From an uncultured Kiritimatiellota bacterium (lineage in GTDB: Bacteria > Verrucomicrobiota > Kiritimatiellia > RFP12 > UBA1067): 39,243 bases of DNA. Position 1 is the first letter of the stretch; each line of letters opens with the position of its first letter. Under the pieces are notes generated by a model, which was given only the letters and a program-made list of their open reading frames with translations, did no database searches and was not told the DNA's origin. Location of the stretch: assembly GCA_934675625.1 (NCBI GenBank), contig CAKURH010000025.1:1-39243 (forward strand). The letters are read 5' to 3'. The position numbers and the translations under genes were made by a program. Positions 14,496 through 23,894 of the stretch are shown piece after piece.

Positions 14496-16671
14496 ATGAA
14501 AAATCCACAAACGAAAGAGGTATCTGCGAGAAGGTCATGCCGCAACAGGCTCAAGGGGACTGTGTGCCGGAGAGGCGCACTTCTGCTCCTGATGGCCGGG
14601 GCAGGTCTGCGGACTGCCGCTGATTCCGTCGTGGAGAATGCGACGGGTGCGGTGGGCGTCATCGACACGGGCTATTCGATCTCGACGCGCGCGTTCACGG
14701 TTGAGGCGTGGGTGTGGCTGGACGACGTTTCGGGCGAATCGATTTTCATGGGCCAGTTCAGGGGGGGGAACGACGGGCGACTTCAACATGCGCGCCTACA
14801 ACGGCACGGTGACTTTCTTCTATCGCGGCTTCTCCGACTCCCTTCCCGCAACGTCCGAGCCTCTGACGGCCGGCGCCTGGACGCATGTGGCGATGGCGAC
14901 CGACGGCGATACGGCGTCCGTCTACCTCAACGGCGTCCTGAAGGGAAGGGCCTCGCGGACGGCTGGGGCACCGATCACGCCGCCGACGGACTGCAACCTG
15001 CTTCTCGGCGGACATCAGAAGACGGCGGGGTACAAGTGCCGCCTCCGGGAAGTGCGCTACTGGAACGTCTGCCGGAGCGACGAGGAGATTCGCGTCAACT
15101 TCGCACGTGAACTGACGACCCCCGAGGACGGACTGGTTGCGCGTTGGCCGCTCAACCAGTCGGAGGGATTGAGTGTGGAAAATGCCGTCGATCCGAGCCG
15201 GTCGGCAACGCTTCCCGCCGCGTTTTCCTGGCGGGAAGACGCGGGCAGCCCTTTCGGCGAAAAGGTTCTGAACCGAAACGGCGTCTACGCGGCACAGGGG
15301 GACGGGGCGTTGGATACGGGCTATACGATCACCTCCGGCGCCTTTACGCTTGAAACGTGGTATCGGCCCGATTCGGTCGTCTCCGGCTACGAGGAGTTTG
15401 TGTTCGGGCAGTACGTGGGTTCGACAGCTGGCGATTTCAGCATGCGCCTCTACGAGGGAAAGGTGCAGTTCTTCTACCGGGGCTTCACGAAGGGCGACTG
15501 CTGGACGATGCCGATACAGGCTGCCGCGTGGACTCATCTCGCGGTGTCGACGGATGGAGACGTCTGCCGGGTCTACCTGAACGGGACGCTGGCCACGGAG
15601 GTCAAACGGAATCTTGAATCTGCGCCGGAAGTCCTGACGCCGCCGACGGCCCATCTTTACCTCGCCGGACGGGACGCGCGTACGGGTTGCCGGGGGCGTC
15701 TGCGCGAGGCGCGCTACTGGAATGTCTGCCGTACGGCGGAGGAGATCAAGCAGAACTACCTTCGCGAGATGACATCGACCGAAGCGGGGTTGGTCGCGTG
15801 CTGGTCCTTTGCGCAGCTCTCGAACCCGATCGTGTCCAACCGGGCGGACGCGAGCGGCGATCTCGCCCTTTCGGCCGGCGGAAGCTTGGTGGAAGATGCC
15901 GCGAACCCGTTTCACGCCTTGCGGGACCTCAATGCCTACCAATGTCTCTCGCTTCCCGGCGGCTCCGCTTCCGTGTCGCCCGTCGCCACGGGACTCTACA
16001 TGGCCACGACGAACTTCACCTGGGAGGCCTGGGTGAAGCCCGCGACGGTTCATGCGGGTGAAACGGCCGCGAGCGAAAACCGCATCATGGGCGCTTGGGC
16101 GTATGGGAACGACCATGGTCTCGTGCTGCAGTTCTCCGAGGGACGGCTTGTCGCCAAGCTCCGCAAGTATGCCAGCAACGGGCTTCAGTCGACGAAACGG
16201 GCGCGCGCGAACCGCTGGCAGCATGTCGCGCTGACGTCCGATGGCTTCACGGTCAGGCTCTACCTGAATGGGGCGGCCGTGGGGGAACTGAAGAAGGAGG
16301 ATTCCGAGTTCAAGACGGAGGACGGTCCCTATGTCCCCTGCATGACGTCTGAACTGGTTCTGGGTGCCAACATGAAAGGCGCGACGGATCAGACGTTCAA
16401 CGGACGGATGGCGGATGTGTGCGTGTGGTTCAGAACCCGCACGGCGGAGGAAATCGCGGCCGATTATGCACATCGGCTGTCCGGCGAGGAAGACGGTCTG
16501 GCGGGATACTGGCCGTTGGATGGGGAAAGCGGTGCGGACTCCGCCGACAACTACCTGTATCCGGCCCCGCGCGGAGAGTCTGCGGCGCTGTCGTCGGGGA
16601 CATGGGAGACGGAGCCCCTGCCGTTTCCGTTCAGGCTGATCAATCCGGGGTTCATGCTGATTATCCGATAG
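14496..16671 (+). pseudogene. Secreted triple LamG-domain protein with a G8 frameshift
   Basis: Read with one G removed, the gene encodes 724 aa: a basic start and signal peptide (GALLLLMAGAGLRTAADS), then three LamG/concanavalin-like domains (about 58-219, 275-430 and 504-673). Each contains FTxExW, a YLNG strand and a closing DGLxAxWPL. Domains 1 and 2 are close copies (REVRYWNVCRSDEEI and REARYWNVCRTAEEI). The start ATG 14496 has AAGGAG at 7 nt. At a run of eight Gs (14761-14768) the frame of the signal peptide leaves that of the LamG domains: seven Gs would restore one protein. LamG domains bind glycans, consistent with its place before the sialidase-like gene. Slippage-based switching, a real mutation and a sequencing error are all possible. 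Confidence 0.85.
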
Positions 16672-16693
16672 GATTGAGGAAAGGCGTTGCTAG

Positions 16694-18130
16694 ATGAAGG
16701 GCTTGATTCTTGTTCTGGCGTTGGGTGCGGCGGTAGGTGTACGTGCGATGACCGAGGCGGAATGCGATGCGTTCTATCGGTTGGATGCGGCCGAAAAGGC
16801 GAAGCGGTTCGCCACGATGGGCGAAGGCGACAAGTGGAGCTACGTCGCGAGCGCCGTGCGGCGCCTGAACGACCTCTCGCTTGAGCCGCCGACCGTGATC
16901 ACGAACACGCTGCCGAAGTATGGATATGACCGAAACACGTATGCGATGAACAACGGCCTGGCCGTGACGCGGAAAGGGCGTGTCTGGGTTTCGTGGATTG
17001 GCGGCGAGGACGGCCCGATGGCGTATATGCTTGGCGCGTATTCGGATGACGGGGGAAAGACATTTGGCCCACCGGCCTTTGTCATCGATCCCCATTTTGC
17101 CGGCGGGCGGCTGTATAACCTGAAGGTTGACCGGACGGCGCTCATCGGCAACATCTGGTACGCCCCCGACGGCTCGCTTCGCATCTACGTGAACTCCGTC
17201 GTTCAGGGATGGGACGGACGTGGCTCGACCTGGGAGATCGTCTGCCGCAATCCCGATGCGCCGCAGCCCGTCTGGGAGGCCCCGAAGTATCTGTGGCATG
17301 GCGACCAGCACAACAAGCCGGAGGTGATGCGGGACGGAAGCTGGCTGCTTCCCATCAACTACAATGGGCATGTCTACGCATTCACCGAACTGGCCAAGTT
17401 CTTCGGCTGCACGCTGCTGGCCTCGACCGACAAGGGGAAGACATGGACGCCGCGCGGCACATCCCGTCCGACCGATTACCGGAAGATGTTCCACTACTGC
17501 GAACCATCCGTCGTCGAGCTTCGGGACGGACGCCTCTGGATGTGCATCCGCACGAATGACGCCTTGCTCCATCCGCGTTCCCCCGAAGACGCCAACGGCC
17601 TCATGGAGGTCTTTTCCAGTGATGGCGGACGGACGTGGACGGCTCCCGTGCGATCGACGGGGATTGAGCAGATCATGTCGCGCTTCGCCTTGATCCGCCT
17701 GCGCAGCGGAAATCTCCTGTTCGTCAAGCATGGGACGACCCCGACGGCGCTTCCCACCCTGACAGATGCGGAGAGACGGGAGAAGAATCCGTGGGTTGTC
17801 CACTACACGCGGCGGCGCGAACTCACGGCTTTCCTTTCACGTGACGACGGCAAGACCTGGGAGGGCGGCCTGCGGCTTGAACCGCAGGGCGGCATGGCGT
17901 CATATCCGGACGGACAGCAGACCAAGGACGGCTCGATCTGGATCTCCTATGATTTCGAGCGGACGCATGACGGGCAGATTCGCCTCTCGCGCTTTACGGA
18001 ACAGGATGTCCTCGCCGGGAAACTGGTGTCGGCGAAAAGCTTCCTTGGACGCATTGCCATCCGCCCGGCCCGTTCGCGGCGAGAACAGGCCAAGGAACAG
18101 AAGAAGGAAGGCGTGAAGCTGACGTATTGA
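16694..18130 (+). CDS. Secreted BNR-repeat sialidase-family protein
   Basis: A 478-aa exported six-bladed propeller. The signal peptide is MKGLILVLALGAAVGVRA. Four Asp boxes are visible: SDDGGKTF (about residue 117), STDKGKTW (244), SSDGGRTW (308) and SRDDGKTW (382). The pattern CEPSVVELRDGRLWMCIRTN (Arg286) before the third Asp box matches the sialidase triad Arg region, and GGMASYPDGQQTKDGSIWISY resembles the blade-5/6 Tyr region. I do not see the N-terminal FRIP motif, so true sialidase activity is unproven; rhamnose/uronate-linked relatives exist. It lies 22 nt after the LamG gene and 22 nt before the next propeller gene, so it is probably cotranscribed in the glycan locus. Confidence 0.85.
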   Translation: MKGLILVLALGAAVGVRAMTEAECDAFYRLDAAEKAKRFATMGEGDKWSYVASAVRRLNDLSLEPPTVITNTLPKYGYDRNTYAMNNGLAVTRKGRVWVSWIGGEDGPMAYMLGAYSDDGGKTFGPPAFVIDPHFAGGRLYNLKVDRTALIGNIWYAPDGSLRIYVNSVVQGWDGRGSTWEIVCRNPDAPQPVWEAPKYLWHGDQHNKPEVMRDGSWLLPINYNGHVYAFTELAKFFGCTLLASTDKGKTWTPRGTSRPTDYRKMFHYCEPSVVELRDGRLWMCIRTNDALLHPRSPEDANGLMEVFSSDGGRTWTAPVRSTGIEQIMSRFALIRLRSGNLLFVKHGTTPTALPTLTDAERREKNPWVVHYTRRRELTAFLSRDDGKTWEGGLRLEPQGGMASYPDGQQTKDGSIWISYDFERTHDGQIRLSRFTEQDVLAGKLVSAKSFLGRIAIRPARSRREQAKEQKKEGVKLTY

Positions 18131-18152
18131 CGCGGCTCACTGTGACAGGCAG

Positions 18153-18188
18153 ATGGAAATGAAGAAGCAGATGAAAATGAAGAAGACG
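18153..18188 (+). repeat. 18-nt tandem duplication at the propeller gene start
   Basis: Two copies of ATGRAAATGAAGAAGNNG (18153-18170 and 18171-18188) encode MEMKKQ then MKMKKT. This multiplies possible start codons and the positive charge of the signal peptide. Confidence 0.7.
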
Positions 18189-19973
18189 ATGGGATTGGCC
18201 TTTTGCCTTGCCGCGTGCGGCGCGCTTGCCGGACAGGGGGAGGGGGTTTGGCGGCTTCTGCCGGTTTCCGGCGGCGGCAACATGACGGGCGTCGAGATCT
18301 CCCCGTCGCACCCGAACGTGTGGTATGCCTACGCCGACGTCGGCGGCCCCTACCGCTCCGACGACGCGGGGCGCACGTGGTGGCCGCTCCACGCCAGCTT
18401 CACGGTCACCCAGCGCGGGGTCAACGCTGACCATGTGCGCGGGCTTCCCGACGGGCGGAAGCGCGGCCTGTGGCGGACGGAGGACGACGGCCTCACGTGG
18501 CGGCTCGTGGCGGGCGCGGAGGCCCCGCTGGAGATGGCGCAGATCCCCGGCGAGACGGCACTCGTCGGCATCTTCGAGGACGGGCACGGGAGCGAGCTCC
18601 GCCGGTCGGACGACGGCGGGCGGACGTGGGCGGACTTCCATCAGGGACTGCCGCGTCCGCCGGAGAAGCCGGACCCGAACCTGTGGTACAGCCGCCCCGG
18701 CCTGTTCCTGGCGATTGCGGCGGGGCCGGACTTCCTGCTCGCCTGTGACTGGGACGGCAACCCGTATCGCCGCGCGGCGGGCGACGCCGCCTGGCGGGCG
18801 ATCGCGGTTGAGTCTCTTCGGCAGGGCAATCCCGCGACCGAAAGCCTTCTGCGCCGCAACAACCTCGAACTGAAGACGCGCTGCTCGACGTGCTCGATCA
18901 CGATCGATCCGAACGACCCCGCGCACATCCTGACGACGGACTGGTACGACATCTGGGAATCCCGCGACGGCGGGAAGAGCTGGGTGACGCGCATCGACAC
19001 GATCAGCCCGGTCGTGCCGTTCACGGTCTCGTGCGATCCGCATTCGGACAGGAACATCCTCTATGGCCTCGCCGACCAGCTGGTGGCGGTCTCGAATGAC
19101 GGCGGGCTGACGTTCCAGGCCGCCGTCGGCGGGTCTGGCGACATGACGGACTTCGCCTGGTCCGAGAGGCGTCCGGGGCGGGCCTATGCCGTCGGCGGCA
19201 AGGGGGCCTGGGCGATTTCCGTTTCAGAGGACGCGGGCCGCACGTGGCGGTACTCCAAGTATGACGGCCTCGCGGCCAGCCGCTGGCTGAAGGACGGCGG
19301 CGGCGTCTTCGGCGTCGCCGTGGATCCGGTGACGGACGACGTGTACGTCTGCCGTGGCGGGGAGGTCGCGGCGGGCAGGGGCGGCGTCTACCGTTCGCGC
19401 GACGGCGGCGACACGTGGGAATGGTTCTCCCAGGGGATGTCGCCCGCGAAGGCGTTCTTCCGCAACCACGAGTTCGACGGCGGCGGTGCGGCCTGCTGGG
19501 CCGAGCAGATCGTGTTCTCGTCCGACGGCAGCGCGCTGATGGGCGGCAAGTGCACGGGCGAGGCGTATCGGCTCGACCGCGCGGCGGACGCCTGGGTGAA
19601 GCTGTCCGAACGGTATGAGGTCGGCGGCTACACGTGCGCGGCGGATCCGTTCGTCCCCGGACGCTTCCTCGTCGCCACGTCCAACGGGATCATGGAGTAT
19701 GCGGACGGCGGCAAGACGTTCAGGGGGCTGCTGCCGGGTAGCGAGGGCCTCGGCTATGCGCTCGCGTTCGACCGCCACCGGCGCGGGCTGGTCGCCTCCG
19801 TCTCGAGGGACTTCGAGGACGTCTGCGTCTCGCGCGACGGCGGCGCGCACTGGACGGCGCTGAAGGACGGCATGAAGGTCCCGACGGGGACGTGCCGCCG
19901 CCTTGTCCTTGACCGGGGGCGCCTCTTCATCCACACGCGCGGCAGCGGCGTCTGGTGGCGGAAGGTCGACTGA
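18153..19973 (+). CDS. Secreted GH74/VPS10-like double beta-propeller protein
   Basis: A 606-aa exported protein with a lysine-rich signal peptide (about 1-27) and at least eight Asp-box-like repeats: RSDDAGRTW, RTEDDGLTW, RSDDGGRTW, ESRDGGKSW, VSNDGGLTF, VSEDAGRTW, RSRDGGDTW and VSRDGGAHW. The N-terminal VWRLLPVSGGGNMTGVEISP ... WYAYADVGGPYRSDDAG closely follows the GH74 xyloglucanase start (pattern Y-A-R-T-D-x-G-G-A-Y-R). Asp62 sits where GH74 enzymes have a catalytic Asp. I did not identify the second catalytic Asp, so the substrate is open. The start is ambiguous: ATGs at 18153, 18159, 18171 and 18177 fall within an 18-nt tandem duplication. Confidence 0.75.
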   Translation: MEMKKQMKMKKTMGLAFCLAACGALAGQGEGVWRLLPVSGGGNMTGVEISPSHPNVWYAYADVGGPYRSDDAGRTWWPLHASFTVTQRGVNADHVRGLPDGRKRGLWRTEDDGLTWRLVAGAEAPLEMAQIPGETALVGIFEDGHGSELRRSDDGGRTWADFHQGLPRPPEKPDPNLWYSRPGLFLAIAAGPDFLLACDWDGNPYRRAAGDAAWRAIAVESLRQGNPATESLLRRNNLELKTRCSTCSITIDPNDPAHILTTDWYDIWESRDGGKSWVTRIDTISPVVPFTVSCDPHSDRNILYGLADQLVAVSNDGGLTFQAAVGGSGDMTDFAWSERRPGRAYAVGGKGAWAISVSEDAGRTWRYSKYDGLAASRWLKDGGGVFGVAVDPVTDDVYVCRGGEVAAGRGGVYRSRDGGDTWEWFSQGMSPAKAFFRNHEFDGGGAACWAEQIVFSSDGSALMGGKCTGEAYRLDRAADAWVKLSERYEVGGYTCAADPFVPGRFLVATSNGIMEYADGGKTFRGLLPGSEGLGYALAFDRHRRGLVASVSRDFEDVCVSRDGGAHWTALKDGMKVPTGTCRRLVLDRGRLFIHTRGSGVWWRKVD

Positions 19974-20820
19974 AGGTCGCACGCAGACGGGACAAGTACA
20001 CGCAAGACATGAGAAGTCGTTCTCCGTCCTGCACATCTCCGACACGCACCTGACGGCGGTCGATGCGGACGAGAGCGTCAAGAAGCAGGCGCTCAGCCGT
20101 CAGCGCACGCTTTGCTTCGGCGGGCGTCAGGAGGAGGCGCTGCGCGACTCGATCGCCTGGGCGAAGGAGCACTGCGACTGCCTCGTCCACACGGGCGACC
20201 TGATCGACTGGCAGAGCCGCGCGAACCTCGCGCGCGTGAAGAAGTATTTCGGCGCGAACATGACGGGATGCCTCGGCAACCACGAGTTCTCGCCGGACAT
20301 GTGGCTGAGCGAGCCGAGGGAAGCGCCGACCGAAGACTTCAAGGATCGGACGCGCGAACTTCTGGCCGCGACTTATCCGTTCGACATCTCGTTGCAGTCC
20401 ACGGTCGTCAACGGCGTCAACTTCGTGACGATGGACGACGTCTACGGCACCGTCACGCCCCGTCAGGTCGAGCGCTTTGCGGCGGAAGTGAAGAAGGGGC
20501 TGCCCATCGTGCTGTGCCTGCACGTGCCGTTTTACTCCGAGAGGATCCTGCGGGCGAACGCGCATTTCTGGAACAGGGACAGGCCGAAGTTCCGGAACGA
20601 GGACGTTGCGGGCGCATGGTTCACGGGCGATTCCGAGCGTCAGCGGAAGGACGCGACGACGCAGACGTTCCTCGCGGCGCTCAGGGCCGAGCCGCTGCTT
20701 AAGGCGATCCTGGCGGGGCATGTGCACTTCACGGTCGAGGACCAGTTCTCGCCGACGGCGATGCAATATGTCGTCGGCGGCAACTTCATGTTCCACGGGC
20801 GCGAGCTGCTGTTCTTCTGA
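19903..20820 (+). CDS. Calcineurin-like metallophosphoesterase, start unclear
   Basis: The core (from about 20025) has all metallophosphoesterase blocks: FSVLHISDTHL, LVHTGDLIDW, TGCLGNHEF, VLCLHVPFYSE and AILAGHVHF. It belongs to the calcineurin-like superfamily, members of which hydrolyse phosphate esters including nucleotides and phospholipids; the substrate is not inferable. After the upstream gene's stop (19973) there is no ATG, GTG or TTG in this frame before the first conserved strand. The only in-frame starts, TTG 19903 and 19909, lie inside the propeller gene. Homologues in such loci are usually exported, but no signal peptide is visible. The gene may have lost its 5' end or be translated by coupling. 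Confidence 0.75.
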   Translation: MSLTGGASSSTRAAAASGGGRSTEGRTQTGQVHARHEKSFSVLHISDTHLTAVDADESVKKQALSRQRTLCFGGRQEEALRDSIAWAKEHCDCLVHTGDLIDWQSRANLARVKKYFGANMTGCLGNHEFSPDMWLSEPREAPTEDFKDRTRELLAATYPFDISLQSTVVNGVNFVTMDDVYGTVTPRQVERFAAEVKKGLPIVLCLHVPFYSERILRANAHFWNRDRPKFRNEDVAGAWFTGDSERQRKDATTQTFLAALRAEPLLKAILAGHVHFTVEDQFSPTAMQYVVGGNFMFHGRELLFF

Positions 20821-20919
20821 CGGGAGAATCTTGTGCGGACAAAAAGGGGGGTGGGGAAAGTTGTGCGCACTTGTTCTGACGAAAGTTCAGCATGTCGATT
20901 TGAACGAAGCCCACAGGCC

Positions 20920-20946
20920 CTGCCGTCGCCACGGCAGATTGTGTTT
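20920..20946 (+). terminator. Possible intrinsic terminator after the metallophosphoesterase
   Basis: A 7-bp GC-rich stem with a CGCC loop is followed by ATTGTGTTT. The T-tract is interrupted, so termination strength is uncertain. Confidence 0.35.
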
Positions 20947-21111
20947 AACGCAAAGAGTAACGCAAGGGTCGGCGTGGATTGCGGCGTCTCGCGTCGGATG
21001 GCGAAAAGTTCGTTGCGAAAATTTCGCCATGACAAGTCGGAGACCGGTTCTCTCGTCTATGAGCGGCTCTTTGGCGAATGGCTGCGCGCGCTGCCCTGTG
21101 CGCGATAATTT

Positions 21112-21120
21112 TGCTATAAT
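21112..21120 (+). promoter_or_regulatory. Extended -10 promoter of the esterase gene (leaderless)
   Basis: TGCTATAAT ends 8 nt before ATG 21129, so the transcript should begin at or within one base of the start codon. Confidence 0.65.
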
Positions 21121-21128
21121 TCAACACC

Positions 21129-21995
21129 ATGAATACGTTTGACTTGAAACTGGGCAGGGCGCTTCTTCTCGTCCTGTCGTTTGGGGCTGCGTCGGCGGGC
21201 GCAGTCGAGACGACGGTTCGTCGCGACATTCCGTATTACGCGGACGAGGCGTTGGCGGCGGCGTCCGACTATCAGCGGGCGCGCTGTCGGCTCGACGTGT
21301 GCGTGCCGGTCGGCGTGACGGGGTTCCCGACGGTCGTGTGGTTTCACGGCGGCGGGCTGACGGGCGGTGGCAAGCACTTCATCCGCATCGACGCGGGCAT
21401 TGCGCAGGTCGCGGCGAACTACCGCCTGCTGCAGAAGGACGGGCGCGTCACGGGCGACGACTGCATCGACGACGCGGCGGCGGCTGTCGTCTGGACGCTG
21501 AAGAACATCGCCACGTTCGGCGGCGACCCGAAGAAGGTGTACGTGAGCGGCATGTCGGCGGGCGGCTACCTGACGATGATGGTCGGCATGGATCCGTCGC
21601 GGCTCGGCAAGTACGGCTTCCGTCCGACCGACCTTGCGGGCCTTGCGCCCGTGTCGGGACAGGCGACGAAGCACTTCAACGTCCGCGCCTTTGCGGGCGA
21701 CGCCGATCCGCAGTACCTGCCGAAGATCGACCGCCTCGCGCCGCTGAACTACTGCTCGAAGGACTTGCCGCCGCTCATCTCGATCTGCGGCGAGCCGCCG
21801 TGGGAGTGGCCCTGCCGTGCGGAGGAGAATCGGCTGCTCATCGCGTCCTGTACCGCGCTGGGGCATCCGGCGGCCTACTACGTCGAGTGCGCGTTCTGTG
21901 ACCACGGACGGGCGCTCACCGCCGCCGAGCCCTACGTCGAGATGTTCGTGCAGGGCCGCCTGCCCGACCGCCTCCGGCTCGGCGCGCGACGATAA
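21129..21995 (+). CDS. Secreted alpha/beta-hydrolase (carbohydrate esterase-like)
   Basis: A 288-aa exported hydrolase. The signal peptide ends near residue 25 (ASAGAVE). The fold shows the oxyanion motif WFHGGGL, the nucleophile Ser143 in VSGMSAGGYL and a likely catalytic His259 in FCDHGRA. This is the BD-FAE/carboxylesterase pattern, whose characterised members include feruloyl and acetyl xylan esterases; the substrate here is inferred only. The promoter lies directly against the ATG, so the mRNA is likely leaderless. The tig gene follows after a hairpin. Confidence 0.85.
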   Translation: MNTFDLKLGRALLLVLSFGAASAGAVETTVRRDIPYYADEALAAASDYQRARCRLDVCVPVGVTGFPTVVWFHGGGLTGGGKHFIRIDAGIAQVAANYRLLQKDGRVTGDDCIDDAAAAVVWTLKNIATFGGDPKKVYVSGMSAGGYLTMMVGMDPSRLGKYGFRPTDLAGLAPVSGQATKHFNVRAFAGDADPQYLPKIDRLAPLNYCSKDLPPLISICGEPPWEWPCRAEENRLLIASCTALGHPAAYYVECAFCDHGRALTAAEPYVEMFVQGRLPDRLRLGARR

Positions 21996-22033
21996 GGCGA
22001 GCGGCAGAGGCCGATTTTGTGGCTTGCGCCTGA

Positions 22034-22068
22034 AATTCGGGGTTCGTGATAGACGCGAACCCCGAATT
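22034..22068 (+). terminator. 13-bp perfect stem-loop between the esterase and tig
   Basis: Arms AATTCGGGGTTCG (22034-22046) and CGAACCCCGAATT (22056-22068) enclose a 9-nt loop. The stem is strong, but only TTAT, not a T-run, follows. Its 3' arm ends 1 nt before the TG of the tig extended -10. It may be a terminator for the esterase, an operator for tig, or both. Confidence 0.55.
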
Positions 22069-22069
22069 A

Positions 22070-22078
22070 TGATAAAAT
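22070..22078 (+). promoter_or_regulatory. Extended -10 promoter for tig-clpP-clpX
   Basis: TGATAAAAT, then a 37-nt leader with GAGGAG before ATG 22116. Confidence 0.55.
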
Positions 22079-22115
22079 ACGCAAACATTTTCAAAATAGA
22101 GGAGAATTGTACCTT

Positions 22116-23300
22116 ATGAAGACCAGCAGCAAGGCACAGGACAAGTGCCAGGTGAAGATTTCCGTGACGCTCGACGCAGACGAGATGAAGGCCATCATCA
22201 AGGACGTCGAGAAGGTGTTCGTTCGCGAGGCGCAGATTCCGGGCTTCCGCAAGGGCAAGGTGCCGCTCGCGCTGGTTCGCAAGGAGTTCGCGTCCGGCCT
22301 GAAGCAGGAGATCGAGCGCGCGATGTTCCAGAAGCACTACCCAGAGGCGGTCAAGGCCGAGAAGGTCGAGGAAGTCGCGCTCGCGGACGTGCAGGATCTG
22401 AAGTATGACGACAACGGCGGCTCGTTCGTCGCGTTCGTCGAGGTGAAGCCGACGTTCAAGCTGCCGACCTACAAGGGCCTGAAGGTCGAGTTCAAGGACG
22501 CGAAGGTCGAGGATTCCGCCGTCAAGGACCAGATGGAGCGTCTGCGCGCGGCGTATGCGACGTACGAGGACGCGAAGGACGGCGACGCGGTCGCTGAGGG
22601 CGACTTCGTGCAGATCGACTACGAGGGTACGGTCGACGGCAAGAAGATTCTGGAGATCAACCCTGAGGCGAAGATCGTCGGCGAGGGCAAGGGCTTCTGG
22701 ACGCAGGTCGAGGAAGGTCGTTTCCTGCCGGAGATCCTTGACGCGGTCAAGGGCATGAAGATCGGCGAGACGAAGGAGGGCGTCAAGGCGAAGTTCGACA
22801 AGGACGCCGCGCCGGACGGCCTCAAGGGCGCGAAGGCGGTCTACACTGTCACGCTCAAGGGCTTCCGCCGCCGCGTGCTTCCCGACGACAAGGCGTTTGC
22901 CGAGAAGGCGAAGGCCGAGAGCGTCGAGAAGCTGGCCGCGACGATCCGCGAGTCGATGGAGAAGCGCGCCGTCGAGCAGGAGTCCGCCCGCCGCGAGAAC
23001 GAGGCGATTGACCTCCTCATGAAGAAGGTCGACTTCGAGGTGCCGGGCTCGCAGGTTCGCCGCGCGATGGACGGCTACCTTCAGGAGCTCGCGCAGCGCG
23101 CCCAGTATTCGGGCCTTGACGCGAGCTACTTCGAGAAGAACCGCGACCAGATCCTCAAGGACGCCGAGGCGACCGCGACGAAGCAGGTTCGCCTCTGGTA
23201 CGTGATCGACGCCATCGCCAAGGAGGAGAAGATCGAGGCGAAGGACGAGGAGAAGGGCAAGAAAGTCATCGAGTTCATTCTCGCGAACGCGAAGAAGTAA
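22116..23300 (+). CDS. tig: Trigger factor (ribosome-associated chaperone and prolyl isomerase)
   Basis: Folds nascent chains at the ribosome exit tunnel. The 394-aa protein has the N-terminal ribosome-docking loop GFRKGKVP (Gly43-Phe44-Arg45-Lys46), the PPIase (FKBP-like) domain from about 160 to 245 (GDFVQIDYEGTVDG ... FLPEILDAVKGMKIGE), and a long charged helical C-domain. It is somewhat shorter than E. coli trigger factor (432 aa). ATG 22116 with GAGGAG about 11 nt upstream is preferred to TTG 22107. The order tig-clpP-clpX is the classic bacterial arrangement. Confidence 0.95.
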   Translation: MKTSSKAQDKCQVKISVTLDADEMKAIIKDVEKVFVREAQIPGFRKGKVPLALVRKEFASGLKQEIERAMFQKHYPEAVKAEKVEEVALADVQDLKYDDNGGSFVAFVEVKPTFKLPTYKGLKVEFKDAKVEDSAVKDQMERLRAAYATYEDAKDGDAVAEGDFVQIDYEGTVDGKKILEINPEAKIVGEGKGFWTQVEEGRFLPEILDAVKGMKIGETKEGVKAKFDKDAAPDGLKGAKAVYTVTLKGFRRRVLPDDKAFAEKAKAESVEKLAATIRESMEKRAVEQESARRENEAIDLLMKKVDFEVPGSQVRRAMDGYLQELAQRAQYSGLDASYFEKNRDQILKDAEATATKQVRLWYVIDAIAKEEKIEAKDEEKGKKVIEFILANAKK

Positions 23301-23304
23301 GGTC

Positions 23305-23892
<588 letters not shown>

Positions 23893-23894
23893 AC

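Larger units (their letters stand above)
20821..21128. other. Intergenic region with a small hairpin and repeat-like motif
   Basis: No gene is recognised in these 308 bases. They contain a hairpin (CTGCCGT / ACGGCAG, 20920-20937, 4-nt loop), a twice-occurring TAACGCAA (20946-20953 and 20958-20965) and the esterase promoter (21112-21120). Short ORFs here lack supporting motifs. Confidence 0.55.

Noticed and set aside
14496..14800. Programmed ribosomal frameshifting at the G8 tract
   Set aside because: No stimulatory structure or typical slippery heptamer context was seen, and phase variation or error is simpler.
20833..21108. A 91-aa frame in the intergenic region before the esterase
   Set aside because: No ribosome site, no motif and a composition unlike secreted or cytosolic genes here; treated as non-coding.
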